Shown one piece after another: positions 18,596 through 27,078 of a DNA stretch of 64,000 bases (the first letter of the stretch is position 1; each line of letters opens with the position of its first letter). The stretch lies in NCBI GenBank assembly GCA_947503925.1, contig CANNFQ010000015.1, positions 42,814 through 106,813 on the forward strand, written 5' to 3'. This DNA is from an uncultured Paracoccaceae bacterium (lineage in GTDB: Bacteria; Pseudomonadota; Alphaproteobacteria; Rhodobacterales; Rhodobacteraceae). Made by a program: the position numbers and the translations under genes. A model generated the notes under the pieces. That model worked only from the letters and a program-made list of their open reading frames with translations. It was not told the DNA's origin and ran no database searches.

Positions 18596-18608
18596 GAGGA
18601 AATTCCTC
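18596..18608. promoter_or_regulatory. palindrome upstream of kbl
   Basis: GAGGAA-A-TTCCTC is a perfect 6-1-6 palindrome 38 bases before the kbl start; a related GGAAATCC lies just upstream at 18582-18589. It is a candidate site for the XRE-cupin regulator. Only position and symmetry support it. Confidence 0.4.
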
Positions 18609-18646
18609 CGCTATGGCAGATATTAGGGCATTGAAGGAGATGCCCC

Positions 18647-19831
18647 ATGCAAAACGCCTTTCTGTCCGATATCGCCGATACCCTGACCCAGATCGAAGCT
18701 GACGGTCTTTACAAGCGCGAGCGTCTGATTGCGTCGCCGCAAGCCGGCGAAGTCTCTGTCGCAGGTCGTGACGTCATCAATCTATGTGCGAATAACTATC
18801 TGGGTCTGGCCAATCATCCCGCTCTGATCGCTGCCGCACAACGTGCCATGGATGCGCATGGGTTCGGCATGGCCAGCGTCCGCTTTATCTGTGGCACGCA
18901 GGATATTCACCGCGATCTGGAACAGCGGCTGGCGGCGTTTCTGCGCAAGGATGATGCAATCCTTTTTGCGGCCTGTTTCGATGCCAATGGCGGTTTGTTC
19001 GAACCGCTTTTGGGCCCCGAAGATGCGATTATCTCGGATCGTTTGAACCATGCTTCTATCATCGACGGCATCCGCCTGTGCAAGGCCAAGCGGTATCGTT
19101 ATGCCAATAATGACATGGGTGATCTTGAGGCGAAGCTGAAGGAGGCCCGTGCCGCTGGTGCCCGTCATGTGATGATTGCCACCGATGGCGTATTTTCCAT
19201 GGATGGTTATCTGGCCAATTTGCCCGGCATTCGCGCCCTGGCTGATCAATATGATGCCGTTGTCATGGTCGATGACTGCCACGCAACCGGATTCATGGGC
19301 GCGCGTGGCGCAGGCACGCCGGATCATTTTGGCGTCGATGTCGATATCGTCACTGGCACATTGGGCAAGGCGCTGGGCGGTGCCATCGGCGGCTATATCG
19401 CCGGGCCGCAGCCGGTGATTGATCTGCTGCGCCAACGCGCGCGCCCATACCTATTTTCCAACTCCCTGCCTCCTGCCATCGTGGCTGCCGGGATCGCGGC
19501 GATCGATCTGGTGGAAAACGGCGCGGATCAGCGCGCCTGCCTCTTTGAAAATGCCGTCTATTGGCGGGCCGGTCTGGCCGATCTTGGCTTTGATCTGCTG
19601 CCGGGCGAACACCCGATCATCCCCGTCATGCTGGGAGACGCGCCGCTAGCACAAGACATGGCCGCGCGCCTGTTTGACGAAGGGGTTTATGTGTCCGGTT
19701 TCTTCTTTCCGGTTGTCCCTCATGGGCAGGCCCGTATCCGCACGCAGATGAATGCCGCCCTGACCAAGGCAGAACTGGACCGTGCCCTTGCCGCTTTTGA
19801 CAAGGTTGGCCGTGCGTTGGGGGTGATCTGA
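18647..19831 (+). CDS. kbl: Glycine C-acetyltransferase (2-amino-3-ketobutyrate CoA ligase)
   Basis: A 394-residue alpha-oxoamine synthase that converts 2-amino-3-ketobutyrate and CoA to glycine and acetyl-CoA. The PLP lysine is in [15 protein letters not shown] (about residue 244), [13 protein letters not shown] carries the cofactor Asp and His, and [12 protein letters not shown] is a family segment. GAAGGAG precedes the ATG. It works directly after Tdh, which makes its unstable substrate; the two genes overlap by one base (TGATG). Confidence 0.96.
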   Translation: MQNAFLSDIADTLTQIEADGLYKRERLIASPQAGEVSVAGRDVINLCANNYLGLANHPALIAAAQRAMDAHGFGMASVRFICGTQDIHRDLEQRLAAFLRKDDAILFAACFDANGGLFEPLLGPEDAIISDRLNHASIIDGIRLCKAKRYRYANNDMGDLEAKLKEARAAGARHVMIATDGVFSMDGYLANLPGIRALADQYDAVVMVDDCHATGFMGARGAGTPDHFGVDVDIVTGTLGKALGGAIGGYIAGPQPVIDLLRQRARPYLFSNSLPPAIVAAGIAAIDLVENGADQRACLFENAVYWRAGLADLGFDLLPGEHPIIPVMLGDAPLAQDMAARLFDEGVYVSGFFFPVVPHGQARIRTQMNAALTKAELDRALAAFDKVGRALGVI

Positions 19832-20877
19832 TGACCGCCAATATGATGACCGCACTGGAAAAATCCAAGCCCGCCGAAGGTTTGTGGATGGTTGATGCTC
19901 CAGTTCCGGAGATTGGCCCTGACGACGTGCTGATCCGCATCAATAAGACCGGCATTTGCGGCACCGACATCCATATCTGGAACTGGGATGAATGGGCGGC
20001 GACCACCGTGCCCGTCCCTATGATCACGGGTCATGAGTTCGCCGGTGAGATTATCGAGATCGGGCGCAATGTGACAGGCTTGAAATTAGGACAACGCTGT
20101 TCCGGCGAGGGCCATCTGATCGGCACGGAAAGTCGCCAGTCGCGGGCGGGCAAGTTCCACCTTGATCCAGGCACCCGTGGTATCGGTGTGAATGAACAGG
20201 GCGCTTTTGCCCAATATCTGCGCCTGCCCGCCTTTAATGTTGTCCCCCTGCCCAATGACATCCCTGATGACATCGGTGCCATTCTAGACCCGCTAGGCAA
20301 TGCCGTACACACGGCGCTGAGTTTTGAGCTTCTGGGCGAGGATGTTCTGATCACCGGGGCTGGCCCGATTGGCATCATGGCCGCCGCCGTAGCCCGCCAT
20401 GCCGGTGCGCGCAATGTCGTGATCACGGATATCAATGCCCACCGTCTTGCGTTGGCCACTCATGTCGTCCCATCTGTCAGAACAGTCAATGTGACTGAGG
20501 AAGAGTTGGCCGATGTGGCGCAAGAGCTAGGACTGCGCGAAGGTTTTGACGTTGGATTAGAAATGTCAGGCAGTCAGGCCGCGCTGGACCAGATGGTTGA
20601 GGCACTGGTGATGGGGGGCAAGATCGCGCTGCTGGGTATTCCGCCGGGTGCATCGCCGGTGAATTGGAGCCGTATCGTGTTCAAGGCCATCACCATCAAG
20701 GGCGTCTATGGCCGCGAGATGTTTGAGACCTGGTACAAGATGATTGCAATGCTGCAGAACGGACTGGACGTCAGCCGGGTGATCACTCATCGTTTTGCCG
20801 CGCAGGATTTTGCCAAAGGGTTTGCCGCGATGAAATCCGGGCAATCCGGCAAGGTCGTGCTGGATTGGGCGGGATAG
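19831..20877 (+). CDS. tdh: L-threonine 3-dehydrogenase (structural zinc site missing)
   Basis: A 348-residue NAD-dependent medium-chain dehydrogenase that oxidises threonine to 2-amino-3-ketobutyrate. Catalytic-zinc features [13 protein letters not shown] and GHEFAGEI are present, as are [10 protein letters not shown], the Rossmann [10 protein letters not shown] and [12 protein letters not shown], all matching E. coli Tdh as I recall it. The structural-zinc lobe is different: where E. coli has four cysteines, this protein has G, S, S and D (in [18 protein letters not shown]). The start may be 19831 (TGATG overlap with kbl) or 19843/19846, which would match the usual N-terminus better. Confidence 0.93.
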   Translation: MTANMMTALEKSKPAEGLWMVDAPVPEIGPDDVLIRINKTGICGTDIHIWNWDEWAATTVPVPMITGHEFAGEIIEIGRNVTGLKLGQRCSGEGHLIGTESRQSRAGKFHLDPGTRGIGVNEQGAFAQYLRLPAFNVVPLPNDIPDDIGAILDPLGNAVHTALSFELLGEDVLITGAGPIGIMAAAVARHAGARNVVITDINAHRLALATHVVPSVRTVNVTEEELADVAQELGLREGFDVGLEMSGSQAALDQMVEALVMGGKIALLGIPPGASPVNWSRIVFKAITIKGVYGREMFETWYKMIAMLQNGLDVSRVITHRFAAQDFAKGFAAMKSGQSGKVVLDWAG

Positions 20878-20939
20878 GGTCACCTGATAGAAAGGTTTAC
20901 CGACTATCCCCAGAAGGACTCGGGGCATTTGCTGACGGG

Positions 20940-20954
20940 TTAAGGAATTGTTAA
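20940..20954 (+). promoter_or_regulatory. perfect CtrA-type box (TTAA-N7-TTAA)
   Basis: TTAAGGAATTGTTAA fits the alphaproteobacterial CtrA full-site consensus TTAA-N7-TTAA exactly. It lies 24 bases upstream of the chosen ATG of the GGDEF-EAL gene, where it would cover the promoter. Confidence 0.6.
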
Positions 20955-20978
20955 TCTTTGGCCGATGAGTGTAGGAAC

Positions 20979-23420
20979 ATGGCGGAGACCGAAAATCATG
21001 CGCCTGCACTGCCCGAACAAGAGCCGACCACCCTTGTAACCGGACGAATTGATCAGATGATAAACCGCGCCTGGCAGTTGCGGTGGCGTGCGCCGTTGCG
21101 CAGCCGCAGATCCGCCCAGCAGGCCCACCAGATCGCCTCCCTGTCTGGTCAGGCAGAGGCTGCTTTTCTGCAGGGGCGTGCCGCCCGGGTCATGGGCTGG
21201 CACAAGCGCTGGACCGGGCAATTCGCAGCAGCACGAGATTATTTTCTGGAAGCCGAACAATTGCTGTGCACCCCGGCGTTCAAGTCACAGCGGATTGAGG
21301 CCATGGCAGGCCGCGCCGTCGTTCTTTACAGTCAGGGCAAACAAGATGAAGCATCGGAACTTATTCGCAGCGCCTTGCGGCTCCTTGGTCCAGACGGGTC
21401 CGCATCAACCCGCGTTGATCTGTTTTTGGTTCAGGCGACAATCCTGTCCTACTCGCGTGCATTTGATGATGCGCTGACCCTTGTTGATGAAGCGATTTCA
21501 CTGGCACGCGCATCGGGCGCGCTGGCTGAGCTGTCACATGCGATCCATATTCGCGCCCGGATTTCCTTGCGCATGTTGGATACAGACGCGGCAAGGCAAC
21601 CTGCGGAGGAGGCGGTGACGCTTGCCGAAGATTGCCGAAACGCTGTAATCCTGCCTTACGCGCTGGAAGTGCTGGCAGCAGTTGAATTTGAGCTTGGCAA
21701 TTATGAGCGCACGACGACATTGGCCCGTCGGTCTGCCGATCTGGGTGCCGCGCAGGATGATCGGCGGGTAGTTTGTCAGGCGTTGGAGGTCACGGGCAAG
21801 GCGTTGCGCCAACAGGGCAACATGGATGCAGCCTTGCGCAATCAGGAGTGGGGACTGCAGATTGCCACAGAAATCGAATACCCCTTGTGGCAACGCTGGT
21901 TTCAGTTGGAAATCGCGACCATTCAGGAAGAGGTCGGTGACTTTCGCGCCGCATTGGCCGCCTACAAGGCCTATTCGCAACTGGACCAAGACCTGTTTCG
22001 CAAGGAAACCGAAACACGCATGGCCGAGATGCGCACCAAATTCGACTTGCAGCGGGCACAGGAATTGGCAGAAGTCGAACGCAACCGCGCGGCAGAGCTG
22101 TCCAAGGCACATGAAAAGGCCGAAATATCGGCCCGCACGGATCAGCTGACCCGAATCGCCAATCGCGCCGGGCTTGAACGCTATGTCGCCGCCAATATCA
22201 CCGACCAGCCGGATCGCGAGTTTGCCTATGTGATTGTTGATATTGATCGCTTTAAACCGATCAATGACACATTTGGCCATGCCGCAGGCGATGCTGTGCT
22301 GGTTGAGATTGCCGCCCGCCTTGGCCGGGTGATCCGAAAGAGCGATCTAGTTGCCCGGATTGGTGGTGACGAATTTGCAATTATCGCCCAGTGCATCACC
22401 ACGCCGAAAGAGGCAGCGCAACTGGGTGAGCGTATTTTGGCCGCGTTCCGCAACCCGATCACGCTTACCGATCGCATCATGGATATCTCTTCCAGTATCG
22501 GAATCGCCATTTCCAACACGGTCAGTGACGATCTGGATGAGCTGATGAGCGCCGCTGACAAGGCGATGTATAGCTCCAAGAATGACTCCGCCCCCAGCTT
22601 CACCGTTTTTGATCCGTTGCATTTCGGCGAATCCGTCAACCTCAACACGATGGAACAATTGCGTGATGCCATAAGGTCAGGCGCGATACAGCCCTGGTTT
22701 CAGCCAAAGATAGATTTGCGCAGCGGTAGGGTTGTCGGGTTTGAAACCCTTGCCAGATGGGTCAGCGCAAATGGTACTGTGCTGACCGCCGGTGCATTCA
22801 TGCCGCAGGTCAAGCTGCATAAGCTGAACAGTGAATTCACCTTTTCCATTCTGCGTCGCACCTTTCAGATCGTAGAACGCTGGCAGCGCGCGGGACTGAA
22901 AGTACCGCGTATTGCCATCAACATGGTTGAAGAACTCTTGGCCTCTGCCGAAGCCCGCGAAGATATTGATCTGATGTTACAGGAATATGCGTCATGTCGC
23001 TGCTTGATCACGTTTGAGATTACGGAAGATGTCTTTTTCGACCGCGGTGCGGATGGCATCCGGGACTCAATTGCGCAACTCAGCGGAAAGGGCATTAGGT
23101 TTGCCATGGATGATTTTGGCACCGGCTATGGTTCTTTCACCCATCTGCAACAATTGCATATTCATGAATTGAAAATCGATACCTCATTCGTGCGCGGAAT
23201 CGGCATCGACCGCGCCGCCGAGGTGATCATCGAAGGCTTCATTTTCATTGCCAAGGGTTTGCAGCTGGAGGTTACGGCAGAGGGGATTGAAACCGATGAA
23301 CAGGCAGCCTTTCTGCTGGCCCGGGGTTGCGAAATTGGGCAGGGGTTCCTTTTTGATCAGGCCCTGCCGCCGGAGAAGGCGCAGAAATACCTGACCTCTG
23401 AACGACGTTGCATCGGCTGA
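20979..23420 (+). CDS. TPR-GGDEF-EAL cyclic-di-GMP turnover protein
   Basis: An 813-residue cytoplasmic signalling protein with no membrane segment. Residues 1 to about 350 form a helical TPR-like sensor region, followed by a coiled coil (about 345-385). The GGDEF domain (about 385-545) has an intact RIGGDEFAII and DIDRFKPINDTFGH. The EAL domain (about 565-805) has the motif as ETL (GFETLARW) but keeps the catalytic set: EITEDVFF, MDDFGTGYGSF, ELKID, AEGIET and GQGF. Both diguanylate cyclase and phosphodiesterase activity are possible. An in-frame TTG at 20958 would add seven residues but would lie almost on top of the CtrA box, so I prefer 20979; a later start is also possible. Confidence 0.88.
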   Translation: MAETENHAPALPEQEPTTLVTGRIDQMINRAWQLRWRAPLRSRRSAQQAHQIASLSGQAEAAFLQGRAARVMGWHKRWTGQFAAARDYFLEAEQLLCTPAFKSQRIEAMAGRAVVLYSQGKQDEASELIRSALRLLGPDGSASTRVDLFLVQATILSYSRAFDDALTLVDEAISLARASGALAELSHAIHIRARISLRMLDTDAARQPAEEAVTLAEDCRNAVILPYALEVLAAVEFELGNYERTTTLARRSADLGAAQDDRRVVCQALEVTGKALRQQGNMDAALRNQEWGLQIATEIEYPLWQRWFQLEIATIQEEVGDFRAALAAYKAYSQLDQDLFRKETETRMAEMRTKFDLQRAQELAEVERNRAAELSKAHEKAEISARTDQLTRIANRAGLERYVAANITDQPDREFAYVIVDIDRFKPINDTFGHAAGDAVLVEIAARLGRVIRKSDLVARIGGDEFAIIAQCITTPKEAAQLGERILAAFRNPITLTDRIMDISSSIGIAISNTVSDDLDELMSAADKAMYSSKNDSAPSFTVFDPLHFGESVNLNTMEQLRDAIRSGAIQPWFQPKIDLRSGRVVGFETLARWVSANGTVLTAGAFMPQVKLHKLNSEFTFSILRRTFQIVERWQRAGLKVPRIAINMVEELLASAEAREDIDLMLQEYASCRCLITFEITEDVFFDRGADGIRDSIAQLSGKGIRFAMDDFGTGYGSFTHLQQLHIHELKIDTSFVRGIGIDRAAEVIIEGFIFIAKGLQLEVTAEGIETDEQAAFLLARGCEIGQGFLFDQALPPEKAQKYLTSERRCIG

Positions 23421-23423
23421 TGA

Positions 23424-23858
23424 CTATTGTCGCCGGGTCCAACTCGTCGACCATTCGGCCGAAAGCTCTGCCCGGCAGGCATGGGCAAGGGCCAGTGACT
23501 TTCCAGTCAGGCCACCCAGATGGGTCGTTTCATTCTTTGCGCCATCCGGCGATGGCTCTGCTTCTTTCAGAGCCTCTCCGAAATCGACCATGGCTTGCGT
23601 CACGTCCCGGTTTTCGATCAACCCCATAACCCCCCAATAAAGCTGCCAGAAACGTTCCGTATCCGTGACATCGGGAACGTCCGCAGTGGCGATTTTGGCA
23701 GTGGTGTCCACTGCCTCCTCGCACCATGCCAGCTTCTTTTCCAGATAGGGTTTGGCCGCATCAATCGCCTGAACCTGAAAAAACTGAACGACGCCAAAGA
23801 TCAACCCACCCAACCCGACGACGGCGGCTATGGCTTTGATCTTTTCTTCTGTGGTCAT
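23424..23858 (-). CDS. Hypothetical membrane-anchored protein
   Basis: A 144-residue protein of no recognised family. One N-terminal transmembrane segment is visible (about residues 8-27, IAAVVGLGGLIFGVVQFF), followed by a mostly helical soluble domain with two cysteines, one in LAWCEEAVDTTAKIA. It ends 3 bases from the convergent GGDEF-EAL gene. An amphipathic helix may follow the anchor. The coding frame has normal composition for the region. Confidence 0.6.
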   Translation of the reverse strand: MTTEEKIKAIAAVVGLGGLIFGVVQFFQVQAIDAAKPYLEKKLAWCEEAVDTTAKIATADVPDVTDTERFWQLYWGVMGLIENRDVTQAMVDFGEALKEAEPSPDGAKNETTHLGGLTGKSLALAHACRAELSAEWSTSWTRRQ

Positions 23859-23923
23859 AGCGCATCCCGGGGAGCCTGTTCTAATGCAGGTTAGCCGGGA
23901 TCGGCGCTTGTGAGAAGCCTGAC

Positions 23924-24283
23924 CTACGCCTCATCCTTCTGATCACACCATGCCCGGATGATTTGTTGCAACTCGTCCTGCTTCGTGGACAGATCATCCA
24001 TATCACCGACCTTGAAGCTTCGCGCCTCTTTCCCGTCGCCTGTCAGGTAGCGGAAGTCGCCAGAAATGTCGGCCCCTTTGTGGAACATCAATGACGCATG
24101 CTTTTTCGATTTGGGAAAGAAGCTGGCGATATTGCCATTGTAGACAAAGGTTGGCGCCTGCCATTTGATGGTTTCCGTGACCCGTGCATCGGCGGCGAGG
24201 ATCGCATCTCGCATCGCTGCCACAACGGGTTTCATCGGGTTGTCATAGGCATCGAGCCAAGCATCAACATCGGGATTTTTCAT
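23924..24283 (-). CDS. DUF1801 domain protein (YdhG-like)
   Basis: A 119-residue small protein of the DUF1801/YdhG family. ETIKWQAPTFVYNGNIASFF and KKHASLMFHKGA are the characteristic segments. The start at 24283 lies 4 bases after the stop of the SnoaL-like gene, so the two are co-transcribed. The function of the family is unknown; the fold resembles iron-chaperone frataxin-like proteins. Confidence 0.8.
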   Translation of the reverse strand: MKNPDVDAWLDAYDNPMKPVVAAMRDAILAADARVTETIKWQAPTFVYNGNIASFFPKSKKHASLMFHKGADISGDFRYLTGDGKEARSFKVGDMDDLSTKQDELQQIIRAWCDQKDEA

Positions 24284-24287
24284 CACC

Positions 24288-24650
24288 TCACCCCATATCC
24301 AGCGTTGTGACCAGCGATGCGATCTTGCCATCCGCCATCTGAAAGACATTGGTTCCGCTGCCGCGCCCGCCGGGGATCGCCTCTGATATGCAGGTCCATT
24401 GCACGGTGATGGTGTCACCCGCCACTTCAACCGATCCCAGATTGATCACGGCGTCGTCGAACGCGTCCGTCCGGCTGGCATCGAAGGCCGCGACAATGGC
24501 GTCGCGCCCTTGGTGGGGTGTGGGTTGCCCTGAAAACGGTTCGCTATAGGTCGCATCGGGCGCGAAAATCGTGCTTAGCAGGTCCAGTCCGGAAGGACCG
24601 GCTTGCATTGCGAGGAAGAAATTGGTGATCTCAAGGGGCATAGTCTGCAT
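24288..24650 (-). CDS. SnoaL-like (NTF2-fold) protein
   Basis: A 120-residue NTF2-like protein. FAPDATYSEPFSGQPTPHQG and IVAAFDASRT near the N-terminus and NVFQMADGKIASLVT near the C-terminus are typical of the SnoaL group, which holds isomerases, hydrolases and orphan binding proteins. The start at 24650 has AGGA just upstream on the minus strand. Its start codon lies only 14 bases from the start of the divergent LuxR-type gene, so each gene's promoter must lie inside the other. The substrate cannot be read from the sequence. Confidence 0.75.
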   Translation of the reverse strand: MQTMPLEITNFFLAMQAGPSGLDLLSTIFAPDATYSEPFSGQPTPHQGRDAIVAAFDASRTDAFDDAVINLGSVEVAGDTITVQWTCISEAIPGGRGSGTNVFQMADGKIASLVTTLDMG

Positions 24651-24664
24651 GAGAGGTCCTTTTG

Positions 24665-25069
24665 ATGTCTGTTGATCCGGATGTATTGGCGGCGTTGTCA
24701 GAAACGCTGGAGGGGCTGACCGGTGGTGCGCAAGGCCCGATACCTGTGGCCGCACTGACCACGCTGGCCCCATTGGCCCAGCCCGGGATGCGGCTGAAGA
24801 TTGATCTGGACGCCAGTGCTGTGATTGGCGCGCCGTTGGTCACCCTGACACAGCCACGCCAGAACGATGCGCTGCTGGCCCCGCTGACCGCCCGCCAACG
24901 CCAGGTTGCGGGGTTGTTGATTGAGGGCAAGTCAAACAAAGAGATTTCCAAAGCGCTCAATATCACTGTGCCTACGGTTAAGGATCACGTTCATGCCATT
25001 TTGCAGACGCTGGGATTGCCATCCCGCAGGGCGGTGATGGCCGCGGCGCATGCGTCCCTGTCAGGTTAG
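24665..25069 (+). CDS. LuxR-type helix-turn-helix regulator
   Basis: A 134-residue regulator with a C-terminal LuxR/GerE DNA-binding domain (about residues 75-130: LTARQRQVAGLLIEGKSNKE, then NITVPTVKDHVHAILQTLG). The first 70 residues are not a recognisable receiver or autoinducer domain; the protein is short for the family. GAGAGG at 24651-24656 supports the ATG at 24665. It is divergent from the SnoaL-DUF1801 pair and likely controls it. Confidence 0.82.
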   Translation: MSVDPDVLAALSETLEGLTGGAQGPIPVAALTTLAPLAQPGMRLKIDLDASAVIGAPLVTLTQPRQNDALLAPLTARQRQVAGLLIEGKSNKEISKALNITVPTVKDHVHAILQTLGLPSRRAVMAAAHASLSG

Positions 25070-25132
25070 GTGACCCCGGAACTGCACACAATCCATCCAA
25101 GGATGGATAGATCGCGGGGCTCAGAAACAGAA

Positions 25133-25160
25133 AAGGGCACCCGTGGTGGCGGGTGCCCTT
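25133..25160 (-). terminator. rho-independent terminator of ccoNOQP
   Basis: AAGGGCACCCG (25133-25143) pairs perfectly over 11 bases with CGGGTGCCCTT (25150-25160), loop TGGTGG. Read on the minus strand the stem is followed by TTTTCTGTTTCTG, so it ends the cco transcript 62 bases after ccoP. It may also act on the convergent LuxR-type gene. Confidence 0.85.
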
Positions 25161-25221
25161 CCCTTCACGCCGACCCGGACGAAACGCGCGAACAGGTGTC
25201 CGGGGTCAGCGGTGATCTGTT

Positions 25222-26094
25222 TTATTCGCCGCCGCCCAGCTGGTGGACATATGCGGAAACCGCATTGATTTCAGCCTCGCTGAGCCGCGACCCCCAGGGG
25301 GGCATCACACCAAACCGGGCGTAACGAATGGTTTCTTCCAGCGTGGCCGCGTCGCCACCGTAGAGCCAGATCGCATCCGTCAGGTTAGGTGCGCCCAGAT
25401 CATAGCTGCCCTTGCCATCATCGCCGTGACAGGCGGCGCAATTGTCCATGAATGTCGCCTCCCCCGCGCCCGCAAGCGTCGCATCGTGGTCCTGGCCCGA
25501 GATTTGACGCACATATTGCACGGTCGCATCAATCTCTTCATCGCTGAGGATCTCGTCATAAGCCGTCATTTCGGAGTAGCGGGCATCCCAGTCTTCCTCA
25601 TTCCGGATACCGTGACGGATGGTGTAGGTGATGTTCTCAAAATCACCGCCCCAGAGCCAGTCATCATCCAGAAGGTTGGGATAGCCAACCGCCCCGGCCG
25701 CCCCTGACCCGTGACATTGCGAACAATTGTTGCGGAACACCGCCCCACCCGCCGAGGTGGCGAAGCGTTGCAGTTCTTCGTTTTCCGACAGCGTGCTGAG
25801 GTCGGCAGCTGCAAGCTGTGCGGATATCTCTGCGTTGGCTTCTTCAAACCGTGTGATGTCGGCGGCCACTTCGGCCCGGGTGGAATAACCCAAGACCCCG
25901 GCTGTCGCCCCTTTGACCAGCGGCCAAGCGGGATAGGCGATCGAATAGCAAATCCCCCAGAAAATGGTCAGATAAAAGCACCAGAGCCACCAGCGCGGCA
26001 ACGGATTGTTCAGTTCCTTGATCCCATCCCAGGCATGACCGGTTGTGTCGATGCCGGTGACGTCGTCGATATCTTTGTTGTCCTTGCTGCTCAT
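25222..26094 (-). CDS. ccoP: cbb3-type cytochrome c oxidase subunit III
   Basis: A 290-residue membrane-anchored dihaem cytochrome c that feeds electrons to CcoN. The N-terminal half has a transmembrane segment (about residues 36-58, WWLWCFYLTIFWG). The haem motifs are C124-x2-C127-H (CSQCHG) and C219-x2-C222-H (CAACHG), each followed by a Met ligand region. It begins in an ATGA overlap with ccoQ and is the last gene before the terminator. Confidence 0.97.
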   Translation of the reverse strand: MSSKDNKDIDDVTGIDTTGHAWDGIKELNNPLPRWWLWCFYLTIFWGICYSIAYPAWPLVKGATAGVLGYSTRAEVAADITRFEEANAEISAQLAAADLSTLSENEELQRFATSAGGAVFRNNCSQCHGSGAAGAVGYPNLLDDDWLWGGDFENITYTIRHGIRNEEDWDARYSEMTAYDEILSDEEIDATVQYVRQISGQDHDATLAGAGEATFMDNCAACHGDDGKGSYDLGAPNLTDAIWLYGGDAATLEETIRYARFGVMPPWGSRLSEAEINAVSAYVHQLGGGE

Positions 26095-26294
26095 GATTGC
26101 AGCTCCTTGGTCTTGGTGTCGCTGGCGGCATCGCCGGGACGGTCCTCGTTACGGAAGGGGATCTGGCTGGTGTCGTCGTGAACTTTCCGGCTGCCGGGCC
26201 GGAAGGCCCAGATGATCGTGCCCAGAAAGAAGACGAACATCGCCAGAAGCACCCAGCTATCGGCAATTTCGCGCAGGAGCGAATAGGTATCCAT
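26091..26294 (-). CDS. ccoQ: cbb3 oxidase subunit CcoQ (FixQ-like)
   Basis: A 67-residue single-span membrane protein (segment about residues 14-32, VLLAMFVFFLGTIIWAF) followed by a charged tail starting RPGSRK. CcoQ stabilises CcoP in the oxidase. It lies between ccoO and ccoP and overlaps ccoP by 4 bases. Confidence 0.93.
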   Translation of the reverse strand: MDTYSLLREIADSWVLLAMFVFFLGTIIWAFRPGSRKVHDDTSQIPFRNEDRPGDAASDTKTKELQS

Positions 26295-26306
26295 GTCTGT
26301 CTCTCC

Positions 26307-27065
26307 TTAGCGGCTTGCATCGGGGGTGAAGGTCGAGAAATCGACCGTTGTCCCCAGCATTTGCAGATAGGCGATCAGTGCATCCATTTCAGACACACCC
26401 GGCGCCCCATCGAAGTTGCGGATTTGCGCGCCTGGATACCGTTCGAGCAGGTCGTCATAGGCATCCGTGTCCGGGTCGGCCTGTGCCAGCACGTCGGCGG
26501 CGGCCACTTCGACCATTTCTTCGGTATAGGGCACCCCGATAAAGCTGTGTGTCGCGACCAGATCGGCGGTGTATTCCGCATTCACCTGCGTATCGAGCAG
26601 GTAGGCATAACCGGGCATGATTGATTCAGGCACAACCGCCTGTGGTTTGATCATGTGATCCAGATGCCATGCGTCCGAGTATTTCCCCCCGACCCGTGCC
26701 AGATCAGGCCCGGTCCGTTTGGACCCCCATTGGTGCGGGTGGTCATACATGGATTCCGCTGCCAGTGAGTAATGCCCGTAGCGTTCAACCTCGTCCCGCA
26801 TGGGCCGGATCATCTGGCTATGGCAGACATAGCACCCTTCGCGGATATAGATGTCACGCCCCGCCAGTTCGAGCGGTGAATATGGTCGCACCCCTTCTAC
26901 CTTTTCAATGGTGTTTTCGAGGTAGAACAGGGGTGCGATTTCCACGATCCCGCCCACCGTCACCACCAACAGGGAAGAGACAAGAAGTAACGTTGGGCTG
27001 CGTTCCAGGATCGCGTGCTTTGCAAGGAAGCCTTTGGCGGGGCTGTTTGGTGTTGTATCAGACAT
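26307..27065 (-). CDS. ccoO: cbb3-type cytochrome c oxidase subunit II
   Basis: A 252-residue membrane-anchored monohaem cytochrome c. One N-terminal transmembrane helix is at about residues 24-46 and the haem motif is C78-x2-C81-H in [25 protein letters not shown] and the Met-containing IMPGYAYL region fit the sixth haem ligand. It passes electrons between CcoP and the CcoN core. It lies 13 bases after ccoN. Confidence 0.97.
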   Translation of the reverse strand: MSDTTPNSPAKGFLAKHAILERSPTLLLVSSLLVVTVGGIVEIAPLFYLENTIEKVEGVRPYSPLELAGRDIYIREGCYVCHSQMIRPMRDEVERYGHYSLAAESMYDHPHQWGSKRTGPDLARVGGKYSDAWHLDHMIKPQAVVPESIMPGYAYLLDTQVNAEYTADLVATHSFIGVPYTEEMVEVAAADVLAQADPDTDAYDDLLERYPGAQIRNFDGAPGVSEMDALIAYLQMLGTTVDFSTFTPDASR

Positions 27066-27078
27066 GTCTCAGCCCTCC

